NCBI GenBank assembly: GCA_016209705.1
Contig: JACQVR010000118.1
Location: forward strand, 1-64,000
Length of the DNA stretch: 64,000 nt
Origin: Planctomycetota bacterium
GTDB taxonomy: Bacteria > Planctomycetota > MHYJ01 > JACPRB01
Reading direction: 5' to 3'
Below are positions 26,054 to 35,254 of this stretch, piece after piece (within the stretch, counting starts at the first letter, position 1; each line of letters starts with the position of its first letter). A program made the position numbers and the translations under genes. The notes under the pieces were generated by a model. That model made no database searches, was not told the origin of the DNA, and saw nothing but the letters and a program-made list of their open reading frames with translations.

Positions 26054-26533
26054 CTATTCCGGCCAGCACTTGAGCGCCTTGCGCAGCAGCACGAACTGTC
26101 CCACGTGGTAGGCGTTGTGGTCGATGACGAGCAGGATCTCGCGCAGCCACGTCACGTCCTTCAGATGGCGGATGGGCGCGACGAGATCGACGGAGGGATC
26201 GGTGGTGATATCCAGAAGCGCTTGCAGATCCGCTTTGAAGCCGGCCACGCTTTTCTCCCACGCCGCGGCGTCGGGCGGCGCGTCGGCGGCGGGCCAGTAT
26301 CCCGCCGGATAGTCGGGGGACGCGTGTTTCGGATTGCGGCCGTATTCGAGGATGTCCCACTGGGCGATGCGCAGGTGTTCCAGGAGTTGCCAGAGCGTAT
26401 GCGCGAAGCCGGGCGGACGCCGGCCGCGCGCCTCGGGCAGGACGCCTTCGAGCGCGGGGATGATTTCCGTGTGCGCCCCGCCACCCTGGATCGCGCGGAC
26501 AAGCTGGTCGCGAAGTTCCTGAGGCGTGGGCAT
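26054..26533 (-). CDS. DinB-like four-helix protein
   Basis: 159 residues matching the DinB/YfiT-like metal-binding superfamily: TLWQLLEHLRIAQWDIL near residue 46 and IDHNAYHVGQFVLLRKAL near the C-terminus, which supply the three conserved histidines. Members act as metal-dependent transferases or hydrolases in thiol metabolism or have unknown roles. The gene is single, ends at TAG and has a convergent-free neighbourhood of broken genes upstream. Confidence 0.85.
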   Translation of the reverse strand: MPTPQELRDQLVRAIQGGGAHTEIIPALEGVLPEARGRRPPGFAHTLWQLLEHLRIAQWDILEYGRNPKHASPDYPAGYWPAADAPPDAAAWEKSVAGFKADLQALLDITTDPSVDLVAPIRHLKDVTWLREILLVIDHNAYHVGQFVLLRKALKCWPE

Positions 26534-26555
26534 GTCCCGATATTAATAACCTTCG

Positions 26556-26747
26556 CTACCACACCGTCAAGGCCTTCAGCCCTTCCAAATGAAGCCGCAG
26601 CGCTTCCGGAGCCGCCTTGCGACATGCTCTCAGCGTGGGATACCAGACCGTGATTTCAGGAAAGGCAGGGAAAAAGGCCGCATAGCCGTCGTCCTTGACC
26701 GCCGCGTAAATCATGGGGTATCGGGCGCCGTTTTTCTTCTTTTTCAC
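26556..26747 (-). CDS. HicB-like protein
   Basis: 63 residues from a GTG at 26747 whose first bases overlap the stop of the decayed Phd gene (GTGA). An internal ATG at 26714 would give 52 residues but would cut off the ARYP segment typical of the fold. The sequence RYPMIYAAVKDDGYAAFFPAFPEIT, then TLRACRKAAPEALRLHLEGL, matches the partial RNase H fold of HicB antitoxins. No HicA toxin gene and no DNA-binding tail are visible, so it is an orphan or a relic. Ends at TAG. Confidence 0.55.
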   Translation of the reverse strand: MKKKKNGARYPMIYAAVKDDGYAAFFPAFPEITVWYPTLRACRKAAPEALRLHLEGLKALTVW

Positions 26748-26999
26748 GTTTTTTGTCCTATCTCGCCTGCTTGGATCAGGCAAGTAGGAGCGACGAGATC
26801 GCCATGTTCCCGCACGCTCCCCCGCAGGGAAGGGGGCGGCTCCTGCGGCGGGACGGGCCCCCGCAGGCCACGGGGTACGTCCCCGTTTGGTGACGACGAT
26901 CCGCTCTCTCGTCCGCGCCACTCGGTCCAGAAGCGACAGGCATCGCGCCTTGAACTTACCCGCGGGGATGGTCTTACGCCCTATCATAGTCATGATCAT
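26744..26999 (-). pseudogene. Phd/YefM-type antitoxin with frameshift
   Basis: The N-terminal half (GRKTIPAGKFKARCLSLLDR, then RERIVVTKRG) closely resembles the intact antitoxin at 52354. Near 26882 the frame is lost. The C-terminal half continues in another frame as PPSLRGSVREHGDLVAP, equivalent to SLRGSAVIEGDIVGP of the intact copy. The cognate PIN toxin is absent. Start taken as ATG 26999, with two more ATGs just downstream. Confidence 0.6.
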
Positions 27000-27010
27000 A
27001 TGACCATGAC
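26989..27010. promoter_or_regulatory. palindromic operator of the decayed antitoxin gene
   Basis: A 22-bp near-perfect palindrome centred in GTCATGATCATATGACCATG, with 20 of 22 positions symmetric. It overlaps the start codons of the Phd remnant, the usual place for conditional autoregulation in toxin-antitoxin loci. Confidence 0.5.
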
Positions 27011-27275
27011 TGGCGTCCGTTAATGATGGATCGGATAGTTTCGAATCTTCAGCCGGCGCGCGATCTGCCCTTGCTGAAATCCAACGCTGCGGCTCCGGGG
27101 TCGAGACGGCTTGGTTTTGAGCATCCGGCGGGGAACTCCGGACAAACGCGACCCACGCCATGAGGAGCACTGCCGCAAGCACCACCGTTCCGCCGGCCGC
27201 GGGCAACCACGGAAAGCCGCGCGGACTCGGCGGGGTCAGTTCGGTCTCCAGCGCCAGCCGGTCCGGCGCCGACAA
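27011..27275 (-). pseudogene. fragment of a single-span membrane protein
   Basis: An open stretch encoding LSAPDRLALETELTPP, a membrane helix (GGTVVLAAVLLMAWVAFV) and a Ser/Pro-rich tail. It has no start of its own and is in frame with the nucleotidyltransferase fragment upstream. It could be the C-terminal half of an anti-sigma-like protein, but I cannot identify it. Part of a 580-bp run of gene remnants. Confidence 0.35.
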
Positions 27276-27576
27276 GCCGTGGCGGACCACCGTCTGGAAA
27301 TCCGAAGCCCAGCAGAGGATCACATCGGAAGGCACTCCGGACGCCTTTTGAAGGCGCCATCCCACGACGGGATCATCCGCATCGGGCGAGTCGCCCGGGA
27401 CCACTACGCGTAGGTCCCAATCGCTGAAAGGCTGCGCGTCTCAGCGCGCGGCTTCCGAAAAGCCAGATGACTTTCGGATTCCACTCGCGCACGATCCGGT
27501 CGAGCAGAACGGAAATGGATCCGAGGTCGATTTCTTGACCGCGCCTATTCTTGGGAGGAACAGAACCTATGGTCAT
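27276..27576 (-). pseudogene. minimal nucleotidyltransferase (MNT) fragment, frameshifted
   Basis: From ATG 27576 the frame encodes LGSISVLLDRIVREWNPKVIWLFGSRA, the MNT GSR motif. The next motif, SDWDLRVVVPGD (the metal-binding aspartates), is present but in another frame, with the break near 27445. Similarity ends after DVILCWASDFQTVV. MNT proteins pair with HEPN partners in MntA/HepT-type antitoxin modules; no HEPN gene is present. Confidence 0.6.
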
Positions 27577-27637
27577 GACAACATCGCAACAAACGATCGG
27601 GTGGCAATGTAGCGCCGACTCCGCGCTTGGCCACGAC

Positions 27638-27907
27638 TCACCGCCCGGCCTGCAGTCGAATCTCCACCAGCTTCCGCCGGCTCGTCTCGCCGCGGACGAT
27701 CACGACCGCGCGCTTGGGGACGCCGAAATGGTCGGCCAGCACCTCGACGACCGCCCGATTGGCCCGGCCGTCCTCGGGAGGCGGCTCGACGCGCACCACC
27801 AACGATCCTTCCGGACCCGGTTCCACACCCCTGCGCTTCGAGCGCGGCACGACGCGCACTTCGAATCGGCGGGCTCTTCCCGTTTGATGGTGGTCAAAGA
27901 CAGCCAC
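27638..27907 (-). CDS. DUF167/YggU-family protein
   Basis: 89 residues from a GTG at 27907. The family core is complete: FEVRVVPRSKRRGVEPG, VVRVEPPPEDGRANRAVVEVLADHF, and VVIVRGETSRRKLVEIR. These are small alpha/beta proteins of unknown function often found near cell-division or lipid genes. It is divergent from nfeD with only 18 bp between start codons. A TATTAT sequence on the minus strand precedes the GTG so closely that the transcript may be leaderless. Confidence 0.8.
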   Translation of the reverse strand: MAVFDHHQTGRARRFEVRVVPRSKRRGVEPGPEGSLVVRVEPPPEDGRANRAVVEVLADHFGVPKRAVVIVRGETSRRKLVEIRLQAGR

Positions 27908-27925
27908 GTGTACGATAATATAGAA

Positions 27926-29389
27926 ATGAAGTACCTTGCGGGAGGCCCCCTTCTTCTGCTCATCTTGGCGCCCCCGCCCCCTCAAGCCCCGAACGCGAAC
28001 GTCTTCATCATTCCCATCGCGGGAGAGCTGGACGCGGGCCACGTCGCGCTCGTGAACCGCGCCGCGCGCCGCATCCAGGCCGAAAAACCGGCGCTCGTGA
28101 TCTTCGAGCTCGATACGCCGGGCGGGCGCATCGATTACATGCTGCGGATCGGGGAAGAGATGATGAAGCTCGCTCCCGTCCCGACCGCCGCCTACGTGCG
28201 GCCGATGGCCACGGAGGGCGTGACCGGCGGCGCGTGGTCGGCCGGCGCCTACCTGGCGCTCTCCTGCAAGCGGCTTTTCATGGCCCCGGGCACCGTGATC
28301 GGCGCGGCCGCGCCCGTCGCCGCCACGCCCGAAGGTGCCAAGCCCGTGGAAGAGAAGTATGTCTCCGCGTTCCGCGAGAAGTTCCGCGCCCGGGCGGAGC
28401 AGAACGGCTACCCGGCCAATCTGGCGGTGGCCATGGTGGACGAAGACCTCGAAGTGTTCGAGGTCCTCTCCGACGGCCGGAAGCTCTTTCTCACCGAGGG
28501 AGAGATCGAACGGTTCCGCGCCCAGGGGCAGACGGTCGAGGCGCCGTCCGTGCCGTATGTCGCCAAAGGAAAATTGTTGACCATGACGGACCGGCAGGTC
28601 GCCGACGCGGGAATGGGGACGATCGCCGAAAATCGGCGGGCCATTTATGAAGACCACGACCTGCCCTCCCCCGTCGAAACGGAGATCGGGACGACGTGGT
28701 CGGAAGATCTGGTCAGCTTCCTGACGTCGCCGATGGTGTCCTTCCTGTTGCTGATCGGCGGGATTCTGGGAATCTGGGTCGAGCTGAAAACGCCCGGCTT
28801 CGGGGCCGCCGGCGTGCTGGGAATCCTGTCGTTCGCACTGCTTCTTTTCGGCCATCACCTGGCGGGACTTGCGGAAATTCCGGAAATCCTTCTCCTGGCG
28901 GCGGGATTGGCGCTGGTGGCGCTGGAGCTTTTCGTGATTCCCGGCACCGGGTTCGCGGCGATCGCCGGCGCGGTCTGCGTCCTCGCGGCGCTGATCCTGT
29001 CGCTTCAGGACTTCACGCTTCCCGATCCGAAAGGCGCGCCGTGGGAAGTGGACATCATGCTCGGGTCGGTGGGCCGCGTCATGTTCGCGTTCATCGGCGC
29101 GGCGGTGGGATTCCTGTTGCTCATGCGGTTCCTGCCGCGCGTGCCGTTCCTCCAACGGCTCGTGCTGCAAGCCGACGTGGGCGGGATGGCGCCGGCGCCG
29201 GCGGGCGCGATGAGTCTGGTCGGCCGAAAGGGCCATGCCGTAACGCCGCTGCATCCTGGAGGAATGATCGAGATCGACGGCGAGACGCATGACGTGGTCG
29301 CCGAAGGCGACTACGTGGCCAAGGGCGAGCCGGTCGAGGTCCTGAAAGTCGAAGGCATGCGGATCGTCGTCGGAAAGATGAAGCGATGA
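27926..29389 (+). CDS. nfeD: NfeD long form (ClpP-class membrane protease, NfeD1b)
   Basis: 487 residues. Signal peptide (KYLAGGPLLLLILAPPPP), then a ClpP/crotonase-like protease domain (about 25-250) with FELDTPGGRIDYM and GGAWSAGAYLALSC, the serine region of the family. Four to five membrane spans follow (about 270-420), then a C-terminal OB fold (GRKGHAVTPLHPGGMIEIDGE, AKGEPVEVLKVEG). Long NfeD proteins cleave stomatin/flotillin partners; a flotillin gene lies two genes downstream. GATAAT occurs 6 bases before ATG 27926, suggesting a leaderless mRNA. Confidence 0.92.
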   Translation: MKYLAGGPLLLLILAPPPPQAPNANVFIIPIAGELDAGHVALVNRAARRIQAEKPALVIFELDTPGGRIDYMLRIGEEMMKLAPVPTAAYVRPMATEGVTGGAWSAGAYLALSCKRLFMAPGTVIGAAAPVAATPEGAKPVEEKYVSAFREKFRARAEQNGYPANLAVAMVDEDLEVFEVLSDGRKLFLTEGEIERFRAQGQTVEAPSVPYVAKGKLLTMTDRQVADAGMGTIAENRRAIYEDHDLPSPVETEIGTTWSEDLVSFLTSPMVSFLLLIGGILGIWVELKTPGFGAAGVLGILSFALLLFGHHLAGLAEIPEILLLAAGLALVALELFVIPGTGFAAIAGAVCVLAALILSLQDFTLPDPKGAPWEVDIMLGSVGRVMFAFIGAAVGFLLLMRFLPRVPFLQRLVLQADVGGMAPAPAGAMSLVGRKGHAVTPLHPGGMIEIDGETHDVVAEGDYVAKGEPVEVLKVEGMRIVVGKMKR

Positions 29390-29390
29390 G

Positions 29391-29462
29391 AAGCTGTCAG
29401 CTATCAGCTCTCAGCCATCTGCCGTCAAGCGCTGATAGCTGAAGGCTGATAGCTGAAAGCTT
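29391..29462. repeat. word hairpin, CAGCTATCAG family
   Basis: Left arm AGCTGTCAGCTATCAGC (from 29391) and right arm GCTGATAGCTGAAAGCTT (ending 29462) are imperfect inverted repeats, with about 3 mismatches in 25. Both arms are built of TCAGCTA-type words. It fills the gap between the two nfeD genes. Confidence 0.8.
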
Positions 29463-29466
29463 TCCC

Positions 29467-29907
29467 ATGGATCTCTCGCTGATCATCGTCTTGTACGTTC
29501 TGGGCCTGGGCCTGATCCTGCTGGAAGCGCTGATGCCCGGCGTGGTCCTGGGCCTGATCGGAACGGCGGCGCTGGTGACGTCCATCGTGTTCGGGTTCCA
29601 GCACCACTGGGCGCTCGGGACCGGCCAGATCGTCCTGGCGGCGCTGGCCGCGCCGGTGTGCATCTATCTCGGGTTCCGCAGGATGACGCTGCGCACGTCC
29701 TTGAACGAAGGCGCGGCGTTCGCGGAAAATTATTCGGCGTACGCAGGCCGGGAAGGCGAAGCGTTGACGGACCTCCGTCCGGCGGGCATGATTCTCATCG
29801 ACGGCCACAAGGTGGACGTGGTGACGGCCGGCGAGTCGGTAGCCAAAGGCGCGCGCGTTCGGGTGACCAAGGTGGAAGGAAACCGCGTTGTGGTAAAGGC
29901 GGTTTGA
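29467..29907 (+). CDS. NfeD short form
   Basis: 146 residues. Two to three membrane spans (LIIVLYVLGLGLILLEALMP, VVLGLIGTAALVTSIVFGF, IVLAALAAPVCIYLGF) are followed by a soluble OB-fold NfeD domain (YAGREGEALTDLRPAGMILIDG, VDVVTAGESVAKGARVRV). Short NfeD proteins lack the protease domain and act with SPFH proteins in membrane microdomains. The gene is between nfeD and floA, with word repeats in both spacers. Confidence 0.9.
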   Translation: MDLSLIIVLYVLGLGLILLEALMPGVVLGLIGTAALVTSIVFGFQHHWALGTGQIVLAALAAPVCIYLGFRRMTLRTSLNEGAAFAENYSAYAGREGEALTDLRPAGMILIDGHKVDVVTAGESVAKGARVRVTKVEGNRVVVKAV

Positions 29908-29917
29908 GTGTGTGCAC

Positions 29918-29942
29918 GCCTGATGCTTGATGCCTGATGCTG
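29918..29942. repeat. word repeat, TGATGC family
   Basis: Three iterations of CTGATGC, TTGATGC, CTGATGC just before the floA ribosome binding site. Confidence 0.5.
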
Positions 29943-29960
29943 GGTACCCAAGGAGGAACG

Positions 29961-30995
29961 ATGCCTGCGCTCGCAATCCAAGGCTTTTGGTCCGGACCGC
30001 TGGGCATCGTCGCCCTCCTCGCGGGAGCGATCGTCGCCCTGATCTTCCTGCTCATCATCTTCAAGTACGGCTTGCTGTACATTCAAGCGTCGCTGTCCGG
30101 CGCGCACGTGGGGTTGCTGGACCTGGTGGGCATGTCGCTGCGTAAAGTCGACCCGCACACCATCGTGAACGCCCGCGTGACATCCGTCAAGGCGGGCATC
30201 CCCACGCCGACCGACAAGCTGGAGGCGCACTATCTGGCCAAGGGGAACGTGATCCGGGTCGTCACCTCCATGATCGCGGCGAGCAAGGCGAGGCTTTCGC
30301 TGACGTTCGAGCAGGCCGCGGCGATCGATCTGGCGGGCCGCGACGTCCTGGACGCGGTGCAGACCAGCGTCCGCCCCAAAGTGATCGATTGCCCCGATTC
30401 GAAGAAGGGACGGGACACGCTGGACGCGGTGGCCAAGGACGGGATTCAGCTCAAGATCAAGGCGCGCGTGACCGTGCGCACGAACCTGGAGCGCCTAGTC
30501 GGCGGCGCGACGGAAGACACGATCATCGCGCGCGTGGGCGAGGGCATCGTCAGCTCGATCGGCTCGGCCGACACGTACAAGAATGTGCTGGAAAACCCGG
30601 ACCGGATCTCCAAAGGCGTGCTGGAAAAAGGTCTCGATTCGCAAACCGCGTTCGAGATCGTCTCGATCGACATCGCCGACGTGGACGTGGGCGACAACGT
30701 GGGCGCGCGGCTGCGGACGGACCAAGCCGAAGCGGACAAGCGGATGGCGCAGGCGGAGGCCGAGAAGCGCCGCGCGCTGGCCGTGGCGCGGGAGCAGGAG
30801 ATGACGGCGCTCGACCAGGAAAACCGCGCCAAGGTCACGCTGGCGGAGGCGGAGATCCCCAAAGCCATCGCCGAGGCGTTCCGCACCGGCCGGCTGGGCA
30901 TCATGGATTATTATGGATTGAGGAACCTCCAGGCGGACACGGACATGAGGAAGTCGATCGCGGAGGCGAAGCCGGGGCCGGAGACGAAGCCGTAG
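29961..30995 (+). CDS. floA: flotillin-like protein FloA
   Basis: 344 residues. AAGGAGG lies 4 bases before ATG 29961. An N-terminal membrane segment ([19 protein letters not shown]) precedes an SPFH/Band 7 domain ([39 protein letters not shown]) and a C-terminal coiled coil rich in Ala/Glu ([21 protein letters not shown]). FloA scaffolds functional membrane microdomains; NfeD partners are encoded just upstream. The whole nfeD-nfeD2-floA set reads as one operon. Ends at TAG. Confidence 0.95.
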   Translation: MPALAIQGFWSGPLGIVALLAGAIVALIFLLIIFKYGLLYIQASLSGAHVGLLDLVGMSLRKVDPHTIVNARVTSVKAGIPTPTDKLEAHYLAKGNVIRVVTSMIAASKARLSLTFEQAAAIDLAGRDVLDAVQTSVRPKVIDCPDSKKGRDTLDAVAKDGIQLKIKARVTVRTNLERLVGGATEDTIIARVGEGIVSSIGSADTYKNVLENPDRISKGVLEKGLDSQTAFEIVSIDIADVDVGDNVGARLRTDQAEADKRMAQAEAEKRRALAVAREQEMTALDQENRAKVTLAEAEIPKAIAEAFRTGRLGIMDYYGLRNLQADTDMRKSIAEAKPGPETKP

Positions 30996-31001
30996 GGGAG
31001 G

Positions 31002-31083
31002 TCACCGAGGAGCCGGAGCGCACGGAGAAAGAGAGGGATCTCATCCGAAAACCTGTCTGCGGGCTCAGCGTGCTCCGCGGTGA
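31002..31083. repeat. word hairpin, CACCGAGGAG / CTCCGCGGTG
   Basis: Left arm CACCGAGGAGCCGGAGCGCA (from 31003) and right arm GTGCTCCGCGGTG (ending 31083) are imperfectly complementary. Words are ACGGAGA and CCGAGGAG, the CTCCGTG family read on the other strand. It fills the floA 3' spacer. Confidence 0.7.
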
Positions 31084-31109
31084 ACGGGCATGAGAACCCT
31101 TCTCGAAAA

Positions 31110-31610
31110 ATGAAGGACTTTGACAAAGGCTGGTTCAACCTGATCCTCGTGGCGCTGATCATCGTCTCCACCGTGCTGGCGCCGTTGGTGGAACGCCTCC
31201 GCAAGCGCCGAGCGGAGATGGCCAAGGCAAAAAAGGGGGAGATAAAAGAAGAAGAGGAAGAGGAAGCGCCGCGACCTTCGGAGCCCTCGCTTCCCTTCGA
31301 GGACCTCGTCGAAGAAGTCTTCGGCCCCTACATGGAACGGCGGCGCCGGCAATTCGAAGAACAACGGGAACCGGAGCCCGAAGCGGAAACTCCAGCGCCG
31401 ACCGCCGAGGCGACCCCGCCCGCGCGCGCGCCCGAACCCGTCCATCGCCCCTTGATCCAGATCGCCGCCGTGCCGCCGCCGGCTCGGTCGCGGCCGACGA
31501 TCGAAGAGCGCCTCTTCCGGAATCGCCGCCTGAGCCCGGCGGCGAAGCTCGTACTGGCCTCCGAGATCCTGGCGCCTCCGCGGGTACTGAAAAGACGGAT
31601 TAGGAAATAA
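31110..31610 (+). CDS. hypothetical single-span membrane protein, Pro/Glu-rich
   Basis: 166 residues from ATG 31110. One N-terminal membrane helix (WFNLILVALIIVSTVLAPLV) is followed by a Lys/Arg-rich patch, an acidic run (KEEEEEEAP), a low-complexity Pro/Ala/Glu linker and a basic C-terminus (LLKRRIRK-like). I do not recognise a family. The topology suggests a cytoplasmic, charged tail anchored in the inner membrane. Its place directly after floA suggests a role with the flotillin, but this is only inferred from position. Confidence 0.6.
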   Translation: MKDFDKGWFNLILVALIIVSTVLAPLVERLRKRRAEMAKAKKGEIKEEEEEEAPRPSEPSLPFEDLVEEVFGPYMERRRRQFEEQREPEPEAETPAPTAEATPPARAPEPVHRPLIQIAAVPPPARSRPTIEERLFRNRRLSPAAKLVLASEILAPPRVLKRRIRK

Positions 31611-31678
31611 ACCGCCAAAACGGCCAAAGCGCCAAGAGTTTTTGGGCGACTTTTACGCGCTTTGGCGGTTTTGCGGTT
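31610..31678. repeat. word hairpin, GCCAAA family, copy 1
   Basis: Left arm AACCGCCAAAACGGCCAAAG (from 31610), right arm CTTTGGCGGTTTTGCGGTT (ending 31678). The arms match with one gap and one mismatch over 23 bp. It lies between convergent genes and could end transcription from both sides. Other copies are at 35815, 53142 and 56928. Confidence 0.85.
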
Positions 31679-33065
31679 GCGCTCCCGGGCGCACCCACCC
31701 GATGACCGAATGGACGGCCGCCTCCGCCGCCTCGCGCGAGGCGTGAAAAAGCATCCGCACCGCCCCGATGCGGGGCACGTCGCGCACTTCCCGCAGCCGG
31801 GGCACGAAGAGCGCCAGCACCCCCGCGCGCATGAGAAAGGAGAGGCCCAGGAGGAACCAGAACGGATACGGAATCGAGACGGGCCCGATCCGGTCCGGGG
31901 CGAATCCGATCATGACCGCTCCCGCCAGCCCGCCCAGAAGGACGCCTCCGTTGGTCATCACGTTCAGGTAGGCTGTGCACCGCGCCCGCCGCCCCGGCGG
32001 AATGGCGTCCAGCACGAAATTCCCGGCGCACAGATTGAACCCCGCCCATGAGAGGCCGGAGAAAATCTGCGCCAGGCACGCCCACGCGACGGTGGTCGAC
32101 ACCATCCACAAGACGGGAATGAGCGTGATCCCGATCGACGTCACGACGATCACCTGTCGCGTGCCGAACCGATCCGCCACGCGACCCCAGAAGGGGTAGG
32201 CCACGATCTGGGCCAGCGTCACCGCGACCGCCACCGCGGTAAACTCGCCGTAAGTGTAGCCCAAGGAGCGCAGGAGATAGACGTTGAAGAGCGAGCCGAC
32301 GAAATGGGCGGCGGCGTTCATGCATCCCACGAAGAGCATGAACCGGAGGAAATTGGAAGCCGGGGCCTGCCGAATGAATCCGCGCAGCGAGAATTCCCGC
32401 CGCGGGTCGGGCGCATAGGCGGGCTCCCACGTGCGGGAGAGATACCAGGTCGAAAGTCCCCGGGCCAGGAGCGCTCCCGCAAAAATGACCGCGAATCCCG
32501 CGCCTTCGCGGCCCGCTCTGCCGCAGGCCGACAAGCACAAGCCACCCGCTCCGACCGCCAGAAGCTGCGTGAAGAGCGCCGTGGCGCTCCGCCGCGAAAA
32601 ATAGCGCCCGCGGATTTCGGAAGGCACGAGGTCGCCCATCAAGCTCATCCACGCCGGAATGGTCAGATGGAGAAAGGCGAAATAGAGGATGAAGCCGGAG
32701 AAAAGCAGGACGCTTCCCCATGGGCGCGGAGTCCAGAGCGACGCGATCATGGGAACCCAGGTGAGCGCTTGAAGCGCCGCGCCGCCCACGATCAGCGGTT
32801 TGCGGGACCGCGTGTGATCGATGATCCCCGGAGTGACGAGTTGGACGCACGTCCCGAGAAAGATGGGCAACGTGGCGAGCAGCCCGATGAGAGCGTCCGA
32901 CATCCCGAGATACACGGCGCAGGCCGCGACGTAGGTCTCTCCCAGTCCGATTCCGACGGCATACGAGGCGCCGTCCCGGATGGAATAGACCAGACTGCGG
33001 CGCGCGGTTTCCCCCGTCTCTCGTCGGGTCGGCGCCGGAGCGTTCTCCAGCTCGGCGGTAATCAC
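31653..33065 (-). CDS. MFS transporter
   Basis: 470 residues with 12 predicted spans in two bundles. The loop between spans 2 and 3 reads DHTRSRKPLIVGG, the second-half equivalent is GRVADRFGTRQVIVV, and LVPSEIRGRYFSRRSA precedes span 5, a pattern common in MFS proteins of unknown substrate. The last dozen residues (AQPQNRQSA) are coded by the GCCAAA word hairpin. No neighbouring gene suggests the cargo. Confidence 0.85.
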   Translation of the reverse strand: MITAELENAPAPTRRETGETARRSLVYSIRDGASYAVGIGLGETYVAACAVYLGMSDALIGLLATLPIFLGTCVQLVTPGIIDHTRSRKPLIVGGAALQALTWVPMIASLWTPRPWGSVLLFSGFILYFAFLHLTIPAWMSLMGDLVPSEIRGRYFSRRSATALFTQLLAVGAGGLCLSACGRAGREGAGFAVIFAGALLARGLSTWYLSRTWEPAYAPDPRREFSLRGFIRQAPASNFLRFMLFVGCMNAAAHFVGSLFNVYLLRSLGYTYGEFTAVAVAVTLAQIVAYPFWGRVADRFGTRQVIVVTSIGITLIPVLWMVSTTVAWACLAQIFSGLSWAGFNLCAGNFVLDAIPPGRRARCTAYLNVMTNGGVLLGGLAGAVMIGFAPDRIGPVSIPYPFWFLLGLSFLMRAGVLALFVPRLREVRDVPRIGAVRMLFHASREAAEAAVHSVIGWVRPGAQPQNRQSA

Positions 33066-33132
33066 GGGTTACGACCTCGGCGATCCGCGCCCGGGGACCC
33101 TTCCAGGTCCCCGGGCCGGAGCCTTGACAAAC

Positions 33133-33603
33133 TTAATCGTCCTCCTCTTCCTCCCCGCCGTGCGGGAACGTGCCGGACTTCTCGCAGGTCTTCTTCACCT
33201 CACCGTCGCAGTCCTTATGCTTCACGTCCTTCTGGGTCCGGCCGGACGCGCCGCACTCATCGCATTTGAAAATGACCAGCGCGACCACTTCGGATTCCTT
33301 GCAGCAACCGGGCGCCGCGCCGCAGTCCTTGGAATGGTACTTCGGCGTCCCGTGCGCCTTGGGGCAGGAGAAGCATTTCCGGACGCAGACGTCGGCCTTC
33401 TCCGTCTTGCCCTTGCACGCCTTGCAGGCGCCCTTATCAACGTCGTCCTTGCCGCACACTTTCTTGCAGCTGGCGCAATAGTCGCGTTGTTCCACCTTCG
33501 AAAGGGGACAATCCTGATCTCCGGCGCCCATGCCCTTGTCCTGGGAAAAGGCGACCATCGATCCCAACCCCACCAGCATGACCACGGATACGAGCCTCTT
33601 CAT
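33133..33603 (-). CDS. Cys-rich exported protein of unknown function
   Basis: 156 residues. A signal peptide (MKRLVSVVMLVGLGSMVAFS) ends before QDKGMG. The mature part has 16 cysteines, many as CxxC or CC (CASCKKVC, CKACKGK, CFSCPKAHG, CGAAPGCC, CDECG), arranged like successive small zinc ribbons or metal-binding knuckles. It is rich in Lys and Asp and ends in an acidic run. I know no family with this spacing. Export plus many thiols suggests metal binding or a disulfide-rich envelope protein. GGAG lies 8 bases before the ATG. Confidence 0.75.
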   Translation of the reverse strand: MKRLVSVVMLVGLGSMVAFSQDKGMGAGDQDCPLSKVEQRDYCASCKKVCGKDDVDKGACKACKGKTEKADVCVRKCFSCPKAHGTPKYHSKDCGAAPGCCKESEVVALVIFKCDECGASGRTQKDVKHKDCDGEVKKTCEKSGTFPHGGEEEEDD

Positions 33604-33626
33604 CTTGTTCTCCTCTGATCATGAAA

Positions 33627-33655
33627 TCCGGGGGAGCCGAAATGGCCCCCCCGGA
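33627..33655 (-). terminator. GC-rich hairpin between two small secreted/Pro-rich genes
   Basis: TCCGGGGGAGCC pairs with GGCCCCCCCGGA across a short loop. It lies between the Pro-rich ORF and the Cys-rich gene on the minus strand. There is no T-run, so it may attenuate rather than end transcription. Confidence 0.4.
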
Positions 33656-33666
33656 AGCCAAAGTTG

Positions 33667-33804
33667 CTACTTCGACGGTCCCGGCTTCCCACCGCCCATC
33701 GGCGGTTTCTGCGGAGCGGGTTGCGAGGGCTTCGTCGGGCCGGCGGTCGGCTTGGGCTTGCCCGGGGCCGGCTGGCCCGGTTTCGGCACGTTCGGATCGA
33801 CCAT
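33667..33804 (-). CDS. 45-residue Pro/Lys/Gly-rich small protein
   Basis: Translates from ATG 33804 as MVDPNVPKPGQPAPGKPKP, then continues with the same Pro-Lys-Pro style to GGGKPGPSK and TAG. A good ribosome binding site, GGAGG, sits 7 bases upstream. Composition is 33 percent or so proline with no hydrophobic segment, so it is a soluble, disordered peptide. It lies 63 bp upstream of the Cys-rich exported protein gene on the same strand and may be co-transcribed. No homolog known to me. Confidence 0.55.
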   Translation of the reverse strand: MVDPNVPKPGQPAPGKPKPTAGPTKPSQPAPQKPPMGGGKPGPSK

Positions 33805-34189
33805 GGACCTTCCTCCAAATAGAGTCCGGAAGTCGCGAGATCGGACGGGACCTCCCCGCCCGCGCGACGGGTCAGCTCCGCATGGACGCGAAGCGCGACC
33901 TGTCGTGCGATGGGGTTGCAGAAAGGAGTGGCCTACCAGGGCAGGAACATTTCGAAGTAGTGGCCGAACGTACGCTGACTCGCGCAGTGCCAGCTGATGC
34001 TCAGACGGCGGACCGCCTCCCGATGAAGCGTCCGGCCATATAGGGTCAGCGACACTCGCAGTGACGCTGGATCTGTCACGGTCGTCTATACCTCGCTTGC
34101 GGATTCAGAACCCGCAAGCCGTCGGTTCCGGTCGGACTCTGGGCCGACCGGCGGGCATTCTATACCCGTGTGCCGGAGAATTGCAAGGA
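33805..34189. other. 385-bp gap with three stem-loops
   Basis: Perfect or near-perfect hairpins lie at 34047-34069 (CAGCGACACT / AGTGACGCTG), 34095-34119 (GCTTGCGG / CCGCAAGC) and 34128-34151 (CCGGTCGG / CCGACCGG). A 40-codon minus-strand frame from GTG 34055 to TAG 33933 (ending GHYFEMFLPW) is possible but unsupported. Being just 3' of leuB, the hairpins may end the ilv-leu transcript. Confidence 0.4.

Positions 34190-35241
<1,052 letters not shown>

Positions 35242-35254
<13 letters not shown>

Noticed and set aside
33933-34055. 40-residue minus-strand ORF with GTG start
   Set aside because: No ribosome binding site or recognisable homology; coding potential cannot be judged.
34095-34151. 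tRNA-Leu or tRNA-Gln on either strand
   Set aside because: The anticodon-like stem-loop is good, but no D-arm, T-arm with TTC loop, or matching acceptor stem could be built.
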